Shown: piece by piece, positions 16,908-26,311 of the stretch | Layout: every line of letters starts with the position of its first letter | Position numbering within the stretch: position 1 is the first letter of the stretch | From: Desulfobacteraceae bacterium | GTDB taxonomy: Bacteria; Desulfobacterota; Desulfobacteria; Desulfobacterales; Desulfosalsimonadaceae | Direction of reading: 5' to 3' | Assembly (NCBI GenBank): GCA_027858815.1 | Contig: JAQIBZ010000283.1 | Span: 1 to 34,533, forward strand | DNA: 34,533 nt | Translations under genes and position numbers: made by a program | The notes under the pieces: model-generated | Database searches by the model: none | The model's input: the letters and a program-made list of their open reading frames with translations, nothing else | What the model was told of the DNA's origin: nothing

Positions 16908-18113
16908 CTACGCCGCTTTCAAAATTTTAGACGCTTTTTGCAGTGCCTCGACTTTATCAGGCTGTTCCCACGGAAATATGTCTCTCCCAAAATGACCATA
17001 TGCAGCGGTCTGGCGATAGGACCAGCTTTCCGGTTTTGTCAGATTCAGGTTTTCGATGAGTGCTGCCGGGCGAAAATCAAAAATGTCACTGTCTTTTACA
17101 ATCATCTCAATAATCGATTCATCGATAAGTGCTGTCCCGTAAGTATCGACATTGATTGATACCGGTTTTGAAACACCAATGGCATAGGCGACCTGAATTT
17201 CACATTTTTCAGCCAGGCCGGCCGCAACGATATTTTTTGCCGCATAGCGGGCATAATAGGCAGCCGAACGATCCACCTTGGACGGATCTTTTCCTGAAAA
17301 AGCGCCGCCGCCATGGCTCCCGACACCGCCGTAGGTGTCCACGATAATTTTTCTTCCGGTCAGTCCGGCATCCGCATAGGGTCCGCCAAGGTAAAAAGTA
17401 CCCGTCGGGTTAATAAAATATTCGGTATCCTTTTTCAGCAGTCCGGTGGATTGAAACTGATCCTTGACAACTTCGATCAGGTCTTTGCGAATTTTTTCCA
17501 ACGACACCTCATCGGTCTGGTGGGAAATTACCACTGATTTGATAAATTCCGGACGGCCGTGATTATATGCGACGGATACCTGGGCCTTGGAATCAGGTCT
17601 GAGGTATGAAATTTCTTTTGATTGCCGCATGTTCTCAAGGGTCTTGAGAAGCCTGTGACTATAGGCGATAGGAGCGGGCATCATTTCCGGTGTTTCGGAT
17701 GTGGCATACCCGAACATCATTCCCTGATCGCCGGCGCCTTGCTCATCATAGAGTCCTTCACCCCGGGTGACGCCCTGGGAGATATCCGGTGACTGGCCAT
17801 GGATTCGACTGATATACTCAAAATTATCGCCACAAAACAAAAGTCGTTCATCGTCATATCCGATTTCATTGACAACCTGTCTGGCAATTTTTTCCGGATT
17901 TATTTCTTCCCATCCATTGCATGTAATCTCTCCCACATTTGCAACCAGATTATATCCTGCCATGGTTTCACAGGCCACACGACCTTTGGGATCTTTTTCA
18001 AGGCATGCATCAACAATTGCGTCTGAAATCTGATCACATATTTTATCCGGATGTCCGCTACCGACAGATTCTGATGTAAATACATGCTTGCTGCTGATCT
18101 TACTCATAATCAA
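16908..18113 (-). CDS. metK: S-adenosylmethionine synthetase
   Basis: HVFTSESVGSGHPDKICDQISDAIVDA, GGGAFSGKDPSKVDRSAAYYARYAAKNIVAAGLA. Confidence 0.97.
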   Translation of the reverse strand: MIMSKISSKHVFTSESVGSGHPDKICDQISDAIVDACLEKDPKGRVACETMAGYNLVANVGEITCNGWEEINPEKIARQVVNEIGYDDERLLFCGDNFEYISRIHGQSPDISQGVTRGEGLYDEQGAGDQGMMFGYATSETPEMMPAPIAYSHRLLKTLENMRQSKEISYLRPDSKAQVSVAYNHGRPEFIKSVVISHQTDEVSLEKIRKDLIEVVKDQFQSTGLLKKDTEYFINPTGTFYLGGPYADAGLTGRKIIVDTYGGVGSHGGGAFSGKDPSKVDRSAAYYARYAAKNIVAAGLAEKCEIQVAYAIGVSKPVSINVDTYGTALIDESIIEMIVKDSDIFDFRPAALIENLNLTKPESWSYRQTAAYGHFGRDIFPWEQPDKVEALQKASKILKAA

Positions 18114-18222
18114 GTTCCTCTGAAAATTCTATGTTATTAATTAGTTATGTCTACTCAAAACCGATTCCATTCAACTGGCCCCAGGTATTTAGATTTGAAA
18201 TACGAAAGCAACCATAACCTTA

Positions 18223-18239
18223 ATGCCATATTCGTGCCA
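18223..18239 (-). promoter_or_regulatory. Putative sigma54 (-24/-12) promoter upstream of metK
   Basis: Minus strand TGGCACGAATATGGCAT: GG and GC dinucleotides with canonical spacing, ~110 bp upstream of metK. Confidence 0.6.
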
Positions 18240-18596
18240 AACATTCCGCCATACAATTAAAAACTTGATTTTACATGAGATAAATTTTTAATAGAAAAAG
18301 GATAAATAATGTATTTGCATCTGCTATTATAAAATTGTATATTTTATATACAGTTTTTTCTATACAGTTTGAATATATGTAAACTATTGACACGGTGCGT
18401 TATATGTAAGATATAAAGTAAAAATATTTATTTACAAAAATTATGTAACAATAATAAAATGTTTCAATAAAAACAGCGGTCAGATAAAGAAGGAAAGTCT
18501 TTTTTTTTGGTTTGTGTATCTTTTACACACTCGTCATTACCAGGGAAAAGCCAGAGTAAAACCAGAGTTAAGCCAAAGTAAAAATAGAAGAGAGAG

Positions 18597-19970
18597 ATGG
18601 ATTCGAATATGAATAATTTAAAAATTTTGGTCGTGGAAATCGGCCAAGTTGTATTCAACCAAATCAGACATATTTACAGTGATCAGCCTACCAAGATTTT
18701 CCTTGCCAAAAGTCTTGGGCATGCCTTTGAAAAATTTGAAGAAATGACTTTTGATATCCTTATTATCAACGGTTCGGCCCTCAGGCACAACATCTTCCAC
18801 TCTATAGACCTTTTAGAAACCATTTCCGATAATTGTTCGATAACCCAAATCATCATCCTTGCTGAAAAAAAAGATCTTAAAGCGGCATCCTCTGCGTTGA
18901 AAACCGGCTCGTGCCAGTATTCAAGACTGCCGATCGACGACAACGAGCTCAAGATGTTAATTGACGCAGCAGTTCACAACAGACCGGAATTTGGAATGAA
19001 CAATCTGTTAAAAGATGATATCAAAAAAATATCATTCCATGACATGGTCGGCATTTCCGGACTTATGAAGGATGTTTTCAGACAAGTCCGTCAGGCCGCC
19101 ATGACAGATATCCCCGTATTAATCAGCGGGGAAACCGGTACGGGTAAGGATCTGGTTGCAAATGCCATACACCAGATCAGTGCGAGACAAGAATATCCGT
19201 TTATCCCGATCCACCTTGGATCGCTTCCATCCGAACTGGTCTCGAGCGAACTTTTCGGACATGAAAAAGGTGCCTTTACCGGCGCATGGAAGCGATACAA
19301 AGGGTCTTTTGAAAAAGCGAAAAAAGGGACAATCTTTCTTGATGAAGTCGGAACCATTGATCAAAAAAATCAGATAGCGCTTTTACGGGTTTTGGAGACA
19401 CAGTCTTTTAGCAGAATCGGTGGAACGGTTAATGTTAAAACCAATGTCCGGGTGGTTGCAGCAACCAATGAAAATCTTGCTGTTGCGGTTGCAAAGAACA
19501 AATTCCGGGAAGATCTTTTTTACAGGCTCGACGTTTTTTCAATAATCATACCCCCTGTAAGAAACAGACCCGGAGATATTTCCCTTCTGGTGGATTACTA
19601 TCTGAAGCGGTTCAATGATGCTTATCAAAAAAATATCATGGGGCTTTCACCGGAATGTATTTCCATCATGGAATCTTATGAATGGCCGGGAAATGTCCGG
19701 GAGATTAAGAACATCATCCACAGGGCAGTGGTGATGTGCGCCGAAAAGGTGCTCCTGCCAAAACATCTCCCCAAAAGACTTTTAGAAGGCAGCGGAAACA
19801 GTCATCCGGTAGATATAAAAGTCGGGGACACTATTGAAGAGGCAGAATACAAGCTTATTACTGAAACCTTAAACGTCAATATGAACAACAAAAGCAATAC
19901 AGCCAGGATATTAGGTATCAGCCGGAAGGCGCTGTATAATAAATTAGAAAAATATAACCTGATGCTTTAA
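18597..19970 (+). CDS. Sigma54-dependent transcriptional activator (AAA+, Fis-type HTH) with degenerate receiver domain
   Basis: GETGTGKDLVANAIH, ELFGHEKGAFTGAWKR (GAFTGA), GTIFLDEVG, C-terminal NTARILGISRKALYNKLEKY; N-terminal region lacks a phospho-Asp (FDILIINGSA). Confidence 0.92.
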   Translation: MDSNMNNLKILVVEIGQVVFNQIRHIYSDQPTKIFLAKSLGHAFEKFEEMTFDILIINGSALRHNIFHSIDLLETISDNCSITQIIILAEKKDLKAASSALKTGSCQYSRLPIDDNELKMLIDAAVHNRPEFGMNNLLKDDIKKISFHDMVGISGLMKDVFRQVRQAAMTDIPVLISGETGTGKDLVANAIHQISARQEYPFIPIHLGSLPSELVSSELFGHEKGAFTGAWKRYKGSFEKAKKGTIFLDEVGTIDQKNQIALLRVLETQSFSRIGGTVNVKTNVRVVAATNENLAVAVAKNKFREDLFYRLDVFSIIIPPVRNRPGDISLLVDYYLKRFNDAYQKNIMGLSPECISIMESYEWPGNVREIKNIIHRAVVMCAEKVLLPKHLPKRLLEGSGNSHPVDIKVGDTIEEAEYKLITETLNVNMNNKSNTARILGISRKALYNKLEKYNLML

Positions 19971-20074
19971 TTTATTATAGAGGTATCACACCCAAATGAG
20001 TCAAAGGGCAGACCTTTATGATCACAGATAATTCTGCATAGTTGAATTGAGAAAATGGATAAGGCAATTGTATA

Positions 20075-22756
20075 ATGACCAGCAAATTAACGGTTTCTGT
20101 TACTCAGGACCGAACGCTTCTTCCCGAGTGGATTGAGTCGAAAGGCAAAATTTCAGAACAAAGTGCTGAAATTCAGAAAGAAATTTTTAAAACATATACG
20201 CGTGATGCCGGTTCATGGCTTTTTTATCTCGGATTTATTAAGCAAAACACTGAACTGTCTTCATCAATTAATTATTATATTCAATTTTCCGCATTATTCA
20301 TCCAAAACCTCAGCCGAATGCCGAATCTTGAAACACTGAGGCACACTGTTCAGGTAGAAATTGCCGAAGATGCGCTGACGCAGTTTGTTGAAAGTGCACC
20401 GATGATGACCGGTGCCGAGTATATTGATGTGAATATGCTGACAGATCTGTGGAAAGAACTCGGGAAAATATTTTCAACATTGATCGAAAAATACGAAAAA
20501 AGCGTGGCGTCTTTTTTCAGCGCCCTGAATCCTGCTGTTCATCTTGCCGGGAGGGTTTTTTTCCATCTGGTGGAAAATAAAAATAATGCGCTTCCATTTG
20601 CATTTATGGCGACGTATTCCACCGGCATGGGACGAAACGGGATTCCGAATCACCTGCCGCTAAAAAATGCCATTAATGAATACGGCGGCAATGATGACAA
20701 GTTGCTGGAACTTCTTTCAACCGTATACAAATCCGCTGAAAAAAGTGACCTGATCCGGGATTTAATTGATACGGGAGAATTATTTCATCCCCTTGCCTGG
20801 GACAGCACCGAAGCCTATGATTTTTTGAAAGAGATTCCTTTTTATGAGGAATCCGGCATATTATGCCGGATTCCGGACTGGTGGAAACAGCGATCGTCCG
20901 GACCGAAACTTGATCTCTCCCTTGGCGATGCAAAGCCGTCGTTTGTGGGACTGGATGCCATTGTAGATTTTAATCCGAGGATTTTTTTCGGTGATACGGA
21001 AGTTTCAGAAGATGAGGCAAGACAAATGCTGGAGACATCCGAAGGACTCGCCTTTATAAAAAATAAATGGATACCGGTGGACCATGAAAAATTAAAACAG
21101 GCCATCAAGGCATATGATAATGTCCGGAAAATGGCAGATGATGGCTTCAGCCTGCGGGATGCCATGCGGCTCCAGCTGAATCCGGAAAAAGTGTTGAATA
21201 ATTATCAGCCTGGGATGGATGGAGACGCAGACATTTCCGTTTCAAGCGGTGAGTGGCTGTCATCTGTGGTGAAAAAGCTCAAAAACCCCGGCCTGGTTGA
21301 TGATATATCGCCCGGCAAGGGGTTTAACGCCAATCTGCGTGATTACCAGCAAAAAGGCTTAAACTGGCTGCATTTTCTGGACTCATTGAATTTCGGCGCC
21401 TGTCTGGCTGATGATATGGGGCTTGGCAAAACGGTTCAGGTTCTTGCCTTTTTGAGCACACTGAAAAAAAAGAAAGATACCCCTGCAAGTCTGCTGATTA
21501 TTCCGGCTTCGCTTATTTCCAACTGGATCGGTGAAATAGAAAAATTTTTTCCGGATATACGTTGGCTGGCCGCACATCCTCACTATTCAAAATCAGATGC
21601 CCCCCCCTTAAATCTTATCAGCAAAGATCCGCAGGAATTGAACAAGCTTGATCTGGTGATGACGACCTATGCACTGGCCCAAAAATATGAATGGCTCACC
21701 GATTATCAATGGAATTATGTGATACTTGATGAAGCCCAGGCCATAAAGAATCCGGCGACCAAACAGACCAGAGCCGTTAAAAACCTCAACGCCCGCAACC
21801 GAATCATCATGTCCGGCACCCCGGTTGAAAACAGAATTTCAGATCTATGGTCTTTATTTGATTTTTTAAACCCCGGGCTTTTGGGAAATAAAACGGAGTT
21901 TTCTCAGTTTTCAAAACAGTTGAAAGATAATCCAAAAGGATATGCCCGATTGCGCAAACTTGTTTCACCCTATGTATTAAGACGCTTGAAAACAGACAAA
22001 TCCGTTGTTTCGGACCTGCCCGAAAAGGTTGAGATGAAAACCTATGCCGGGCTCAGCAAGAAACAAGTGGTGCTGTACCAGAAAGCGGTCGCTGATCTTA
22101 AAAAATTTATTGAAACCACTGATGGCATTCAGCGAAAAGGCGTGGTGTTATCGTCATTGATGAAGTTTAAACAGCTTTGCAACCATCCGGATCAATTTGC
22201 CGGCACCGGGCAATTTAAAGAAAAAGACAGCGGGAAATTTCAAAGACTGAAAGAGATTTGCGAAATCATTTATGAAAAAAGGGAACGGGTGCTGATCTTT
22301 ACTCAGTTCAAAGAGATGTGTGAACCGCTCAAAGACTTTCTTGAAACAATTTTTCATCGAAGCGGGCTTGTATTTCATGGCAGTGTCGCGGTGGGAAAAC
22401 GGAAAAAGATTATTGATCAGTTTCAAAGTGACGCCTATTCTCCTTTTATGATTTTATCTTTAAAGGCAGGTGGTGTTGGCCTGAACCTGACGAAAGCCAA
22501 TCATGTGATTCATTTTGACCGGTGGTGGAACCCTGCGGTTGAAAATCAGGCCACGGACAGGGCGTTTCGGATCGGGCAGAAAAAAAATGTGGTGGTGCAT
22601 AAGTTTATTACAAAAGGGACGGTCGAAGAAAAAATTGATCAGATGCTTGAAGAAAAAAAACAACTGTCCGACAAGGTGATCTCTCCGTCCGGCGAGTCAC
22701 TGATTACTGAAATGGACAACAAAGACCTGATCAATCTTTTTAAATTATCATTATAA
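20075..22756 (+). CDS. SNF2-family DEAD/DEAH-like helicase
   Basis: LRDYQQKGLNWLHFLDSLNFGACLADDMGLGKTVQ, DEAQ, SGTPVENRISDLWSLFDFLNPGLLG, LSLKAGGVGLNLTKANHVIHFDRWWNPAVENQATDRAFRIGQ. Confidence 0.96.
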   Translation: MTSKLTVSVTQDRTLLPEWIESKGKISEQSAEIQKEIFKTYTRDAGSWLFYLGFIKQNTELSSSINYYIQFSALFIQNLSRMPNLETLRHTVQVEIAEDALTQFVESAPMMTGAEYIDVNMLTDLWKELGKIFSTLIEKYEKSVASFFSALNPAVHLAGRVFFHLVENKNNALPFAFMATYSTGMGRNGIPNHLPLKNAINEYGGNDDKLLELLSTVYKSAEKSDLIRDLIDTGELFHPLAWDSTEAYDFLKEIPFYEESGILCRIPDWWKQRSSGPKLDLSLGDAKPSFVGLDAIVDFNPRIFFGDTEVSEDEARQMLETSEGLAFIKNKWIPVDHEKLKQAIKAYDNVRKMADDGFSLRDAMRLQLNPEKVLNNYQPGMDGDADISVSSGEWLSSVVKKLKNPGLVDDISPGKGFNANLRDYQQKGLNWLHFLDSLNFGACLADDMGLGKTVQVLAFLSTLKKKKDTPASLLIIPASLISNWIGEIEKFFPDIRWLAAHPHYSKSDAPPLNLISKDPQELNKLDLVMTTYALAQKYEWLTDYQWNYVILDEAQAIKNPATKQTRAVKNLNARNRIIMSGTPVENRISDLWSLFDFLNPGLLGNKTEFSQFSKQLKDNPKGYARLRKLVSPYVLRRLKTDKSVVSDLPEKVEMKTYAGLSKKQVVLYQKAVADLKKFIETTDGIQRKGVVLSSLMKFKQLCNHPDQFAGTGQFKEKDSGKFQRLKEICEIIYEKRERVLIFTQFKEMCEPLKDFLETIFHRSGLVFHGSVAVGKRKKIIDQFQSDAYSPFMILSLKAGGVGLNLTKANHVIHFDRWWNPAVENQATDRAFRIGQKKNVVVHKFITKGTVEEKIDQMLEEKKQLSDKVISPSGESLITEMDNKDLINLFKLSL

Positions 22757-22800
22757 TTTCAGATTATTACAATGAAATCCGAAATAAGGAAGAAATACGA

Positions 22801-23904
22801 ATGAGCTATTATGGTTTTCCAAAATATGTACCGGTGGCTGAAAAAAAAGCCAAAGCTGAAAAAAAACTCCAACAGTTAAAAAAGAAAAATCCTGACATAA
22901 ACCCGGTCACTATAGACGGACAGACGCTGGCAAAAACATGGTGGGGAAAAGCGTGGAACAAAAATCTCGAAAAATATGCGGATTACAGCAACCGAATCGG
23001 CAGGGGCCGGAGCTATGTACGTCATGGCGCGGTGCTGGACTTACGGATCACTCCCGGCAAAGTTCAGGCACTGGTCCATGGTTCAGCTTCAAAACCGTAT
23101 TCCGTTACCGTTGATATCAAAGAGATGCCGAAAAAAAACTGGATAAAAATTAAGCAGGCATGTGCGGGTAAGATGGAGCACATGCAGCAGCTGATTGCTG
23201 GAAAATTCCCCACGGAACTAGAGCAGATATTTACCGAAAAAGGCAGCGGTTTGTTCCCTGTACCGGATGAAATAAAGTTTAAATGCAGTTGTCCGGACTG
23301 GGCCTATATGTGTAAGCATGTTGCCGCCACCCTTTACGGTATCGGAGCGCGACTTGATGAAGACCCCCATCTGTTTTTTCTTTTAAGAAAAGTAAATATT
23401 AACGATCTGGTTTCTGAAACAATCAGAGAAAGTAAAAAAGATCTTCTTTCCAAGGCCAAAAAGAAAACATCCCGGGTCATTGAAGATAATGATACCTTGT
23501 CGGATATTTTTGGAATTGATCTGGGCGAACAAAAAAGTGCCAAAAGTCCAAAGAAAAAGCCGGTGCTCAAAACTAAAAAAGGGAAAAAGACGAACACCCA
23601 AAAACCCTTAAAGGCAAAATTGATAGTACCGGCAAAACCAGCAAAACCGGCAAAACCGGCAAAACCGGCAAAACCGGTAAGACAAAAAGCAAAACCAACA
23701 GCAAAAAACAAATCAAAAAAGACAACTGCGGCCGGGGTGGTTGAACAGATCATCAGAAAACACAAAAAAAGCATCCGTTTTTCGGAAATAATTGCCAACT
23801 CCGGTTTTGAAGATCAGAAAGTAAGAAATATTATTTACCGCCTTAAACGACAGGGAAAAATCAGTATTATTGCCCGGGGAATCTATCAATGGACGAGTTC
23901 TTGA
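22801..23904 (+). CDS. SWIM zinc-finger protein with Lys/Ala/Pro-rich (histone H1-like) linker and C-terminal winged-helix-like domain
   Basis: FKCSCPDWAYMCKHVAATLYGIGARLDEDPHLFF (CxCx6CxH); PAKPAKPAKPAKPAKPVRQKAKPTAKNKSKK; EQIIRKHKKSIRFSEIIANSGFEDQKVRNIIYRLKRQGKISIIARGIYQW. Confidence 0.9.
   Translation: MSYYGFPKYVPVAEKKAKAEKKLQQLKKKNPDINPVTIDGQTLAKTWWGKAWNKNLEKYADYSNRIGRGRSYVRHGAVLDLRITPGKVQALVHGSASKPYSVTVDIKEMPKKNWIKIKQACAGKMEHMQQLIAGKFPTELEQIFTEKGSGLFPVPDEIKFKCSCPDWAYMCKHVAATLYGIGARLDEDPHLFFLLRKVNINDLVSETIRESKKDLLSKAKKKTSRVIEDNDTLSDIFGIDLGEQKSAKSPKKKPVLKTKKGKKTNTQKPLKAKLIVPAKPAKPAKPAKPAKPVRQKAKPTAKNKSKKTTAAGVVEQIIRKHKKSIRFSEIIANSGFEDQKVRNIIYRLKRQGKISIIARGIYQWTSS
23629..23682 (+). repeat. 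In-frame 9-bp tandem repeat (CCGGCAAAA)n encoding PAK
   Basis: Six consecutive units, four identical CCGGCAAAA plus CCAGCAAAA and CCGGTAAGA. Confidence 0.9.
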
Positions 23905-24212
23905 AGGTGAGATCCGGATTCTTTCAGACTTTCAAGGGACAAATCAAGGCAAATCAAGTGACAGTATACCTATTCCGCCAAGAAATAAATATACTGCCCC
24001 CTATTTATATACGCCTGTTTGGACAGGAAGAAAAAGTCTGTCATTTTTGATAACTATCCTTACAATACTATTAGCATGTGATACCAAGGCTAAAAATAAT
24101 AATACGGGTTGAGTTTTTGTGACGTTAGGGGTAAATTAAAGTCTATCTAATTTATTTTTAAATAGTTAGCTTGGCTCGACCCTATCCGCCAAAATACCCG
24201 GATAATCATTTG

Positions 24213-25787
24213 TCAAATGCGAAAGCTTTCAGATTGGCCGCCATATTTTTTTCTTAAAACCGGTTTTTCAATTTTCCCCGTTGGATTCCTTGGGACTTCA
24301 TCAAAAATGAATTTTTTGGGTCGTTTGTATCGTGGCAGTGAAGAGCAGAATTCGACCAGTTCTTCGCTGGAGACATTCCGCCCTGTTTTGATTTTAACCA
24401 CTGCCGCAACAATTTCGCCCAACCGGGTGCTTGGAAGTCCGATTACAGCCACATCCTGAATCAGGGGATGCGCCTGTAAAAAATCCTCTATTTCTACCGG
24501 GTAGATATTTTCACCGCCAGTGATGATGACATCTTTTTTTCTATCCACCAGCCAGATAAATCCGTCCGCATCCTCCTTCGCCACATCGCCGGTGCAGAGC
24601 CACCCATCCGTGAGCACCTCCCGGGTGCCCTCCGGATTTTTGTAGTACTCTTTCATAATGCCCGGTCCTTTGACCATGAGTTCTCCCGGCATCTCCGGGC
24701 CTAACGGGTTGAGCTTGTCATCCACAATCTTATATTCCCAATCAAAACCCGGTCGTCCAATGGCACCGACCTTGTGCATGTTTTCTATCCCCAGATGGAC
24801 GCAGCCAGGTCCGGTGGATTCGGTGAGGCCGTAATTGGTGTCGTACAAATGATGCGGAAATATCTTCTTCCATTCCTGAATCAGGCTTTTGGGAACAGGC
24901 TGAGCACCGATATGCATGAGTCGCCATTGGTCCAGTTCATAATCGGAAAGTCGGATGTCTCGATTTTCGATGGCAAAGAGGATATCCAGTGCCCAGGGAA
25001 CCAGAAGCCAGACAATGGTGGCCTTTTCTTCGGATACAGCTTCGAGGATGTATCGGGGCTCGATTCCTTTTAAAATAACCGCTTTTGCTCCCACGATAAA
25101 GTTTCCAAACCAATGCATCTTCGCTCCGGTGTGGTAAAGCGGCGGGATACAGACAAAATTATCCTCATGGGTTTGGTTATGGTGGCGATTTTCGGTAATC
25201 GCAGAAGCTTCCAGCGTTCGATGCGTATGAAGCACGGCCTTGGGATCACCCGTGGTTCCGGAAGTAAAGTAAAGCGCTGCGTCATCGGTAATACAGATAT
25301 CCACTTTTGGATCATCTGATTTTTGATCTGCGGTAACGGTATCAAAGGATTCTGCATAGTCCGGTGTTTTTTCAGAAGGTCCGGTGAAAATATACGAAGA
25401 GACGCCGGGCTCGAGGTCCGGCCGGATGGCATCTATGCGTTCGATAAACTCCTCACCAAAAATGATCATCTTCGCCTCGGCAACCTGAGTGCAGTAACTG
25501 ATTGTTCCGGCCTCAAAACGAAAATTTAAGGGTACTGCCAGGGCACCGGTTCGTAATATTCCGAAATAGATGGGAAGCCAGTTCAGACAGTTGGTCATGA
25601 GCTGTACCACCTTGTCACCTTTTTTGATGTTCCTTTCAATTAATCCCCGGGCAGTTTGGTTTGCCAGGGCGTCAAACCGGGCCCAGGTGATTTCCGTACG
25701 CTGTTCCAGGGCGGGAATCCGTTCCACAAGGGCCGTTTCATTGCCGTACATTCGGGCGTTTCTTGCCAGTATCTCTGTAATGAGCAT
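24213..25787 (-). CDS. AMP-binding acyl-CoA synthetase / CoA ligase
   Basis: YFTSGTTGDPKAVLHTHRT, GWLCTGDVAKEDADGFIWLVDRKKDVIITGGENIYPVEIE, PRNPTGKIEKPVLRKKY. Confidence 0.93.
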   Translation of the reverse strand: MLITEILARNARMYGNETALVERIPALEQRTEITWARFDALANQTARGLIERNIKKGDKVVQLMTNCLNWLPIYFGILRTGALAVPLNFRFEAGTISYCTQVAEAKMIIFGEEFIERIDAIRPDLEPGVSSYIFTGPSEKTPDYAESFDTVTADQKSDDPKVDICITDDAALYFTSGTTGDPKAVLHTHRTLEASAITENRHHNQTHEDNFVCIPPLYHTGAKMHWFGNFIVGAKAVILKGIEPRYILEAVSEEKATIVWLLVPWALDILFAIENRDIRLSDYELDQWRLMHIGAQPVPKSLIQEWKKIFPHHLYDTNYGLTESTGPGCVHLGIENMHKVGAIGRPGFDWEYKIVDDKLNPLGPEMPGELMVKGPGIMKEYYKNPEGTREVLTDGWLCTGDVAKEDADGFIWLVDRKKDVIITGGENIYPVEIEDFLQAHPLIQDVAVIGLPSTRLGEIVAAVVKIKTGRNVSSEELVEFCSSLPRYKRPKKFIFDEVPRNPTGKIEKPVLRKKYGGQSESFRI

Positions 25788-25877
25788 TTTTTTCTCCTAT
25801 TTTCCCATTCATTACCTTTGCGATGCCGCGTGTGGAGTGGCATTTCGGTAAGTAAATGTTTTGATCTTATTTTGTTG

Positions 25878-26291
25878 CTATAAATCGCCGGTCATGATCG
25901 ATATCCCGTTGCTTGCCAGGATGTCGAGACCCTTTTCCAAATTGTCGTACCGAAGAACGAGGATATTTTTTTCCTGGCTGGTAAAGGCATACATATACTC
26001 AATATTGATGTCAGCCTCGCGAAACAGCATCATGATTCGGTTGATGTCCTGTGGATTTTCTTTCACCTCCACAATCGCCACCGGGGTCTTTTTTGCTGCA
26101 AAACCCTGGTCTTTTAAGACGGATAGTGCACGTTCTGTTTCTTTCACGATCAGGTGCAATATGCCGAAATCAGCTGTATCGGTCAAGACCATGGCCGTGA
26201 TTGGAATTCCGGACTCGGAAAGGGCTGATGTGATGCGTGAGAGTCTTCCCGGCCGGTTTTCGAGAAATATCGTAATTTGTTCAATGGCCAT
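25878..26291 (-). CDS. Tandem ACT-domain protein
   Basis: ITIFLENRPGRLSRITSALSESGIPITAM and second ACT-like half VEVKENPQDINRIMMLFREADINIEYMYAF. Confidence 0.88.
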   Translation of the reverse strand: MAIEQITIFLENRPGRLSRITSALSESGIPITAMVLTDTADFGILHLIVKETERALSVLKDQGFAAKKTPVAIVEVKENPQDINRIMMLFREADINIEYMYAFTSQEKNILVLRYDNLEKGLDILASNGISIMTGDL

Positions 26292-26311
26292 TATTGTCCT
26301 CCTTAAAATAA

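Noticed and set aside
23629-23682. Short tandem repeat as CRISPR-like array
   Set aside because: No spacers; in-frame coding microsatellite.
23334-23798. Antisense ORF with FAGFAG repeats
   Set aside because: Mirror of the PAK tandem repeat in the SWIM gene; no independent coding support.
24160-24200. GTTAGCTTGGCTCGACCCTA resembling GTTAGCGTGGTCCGACCCC at ~109-127
   Set aside because: Short similarity only; possibly a dispersed repeat but not enough to define an element here.
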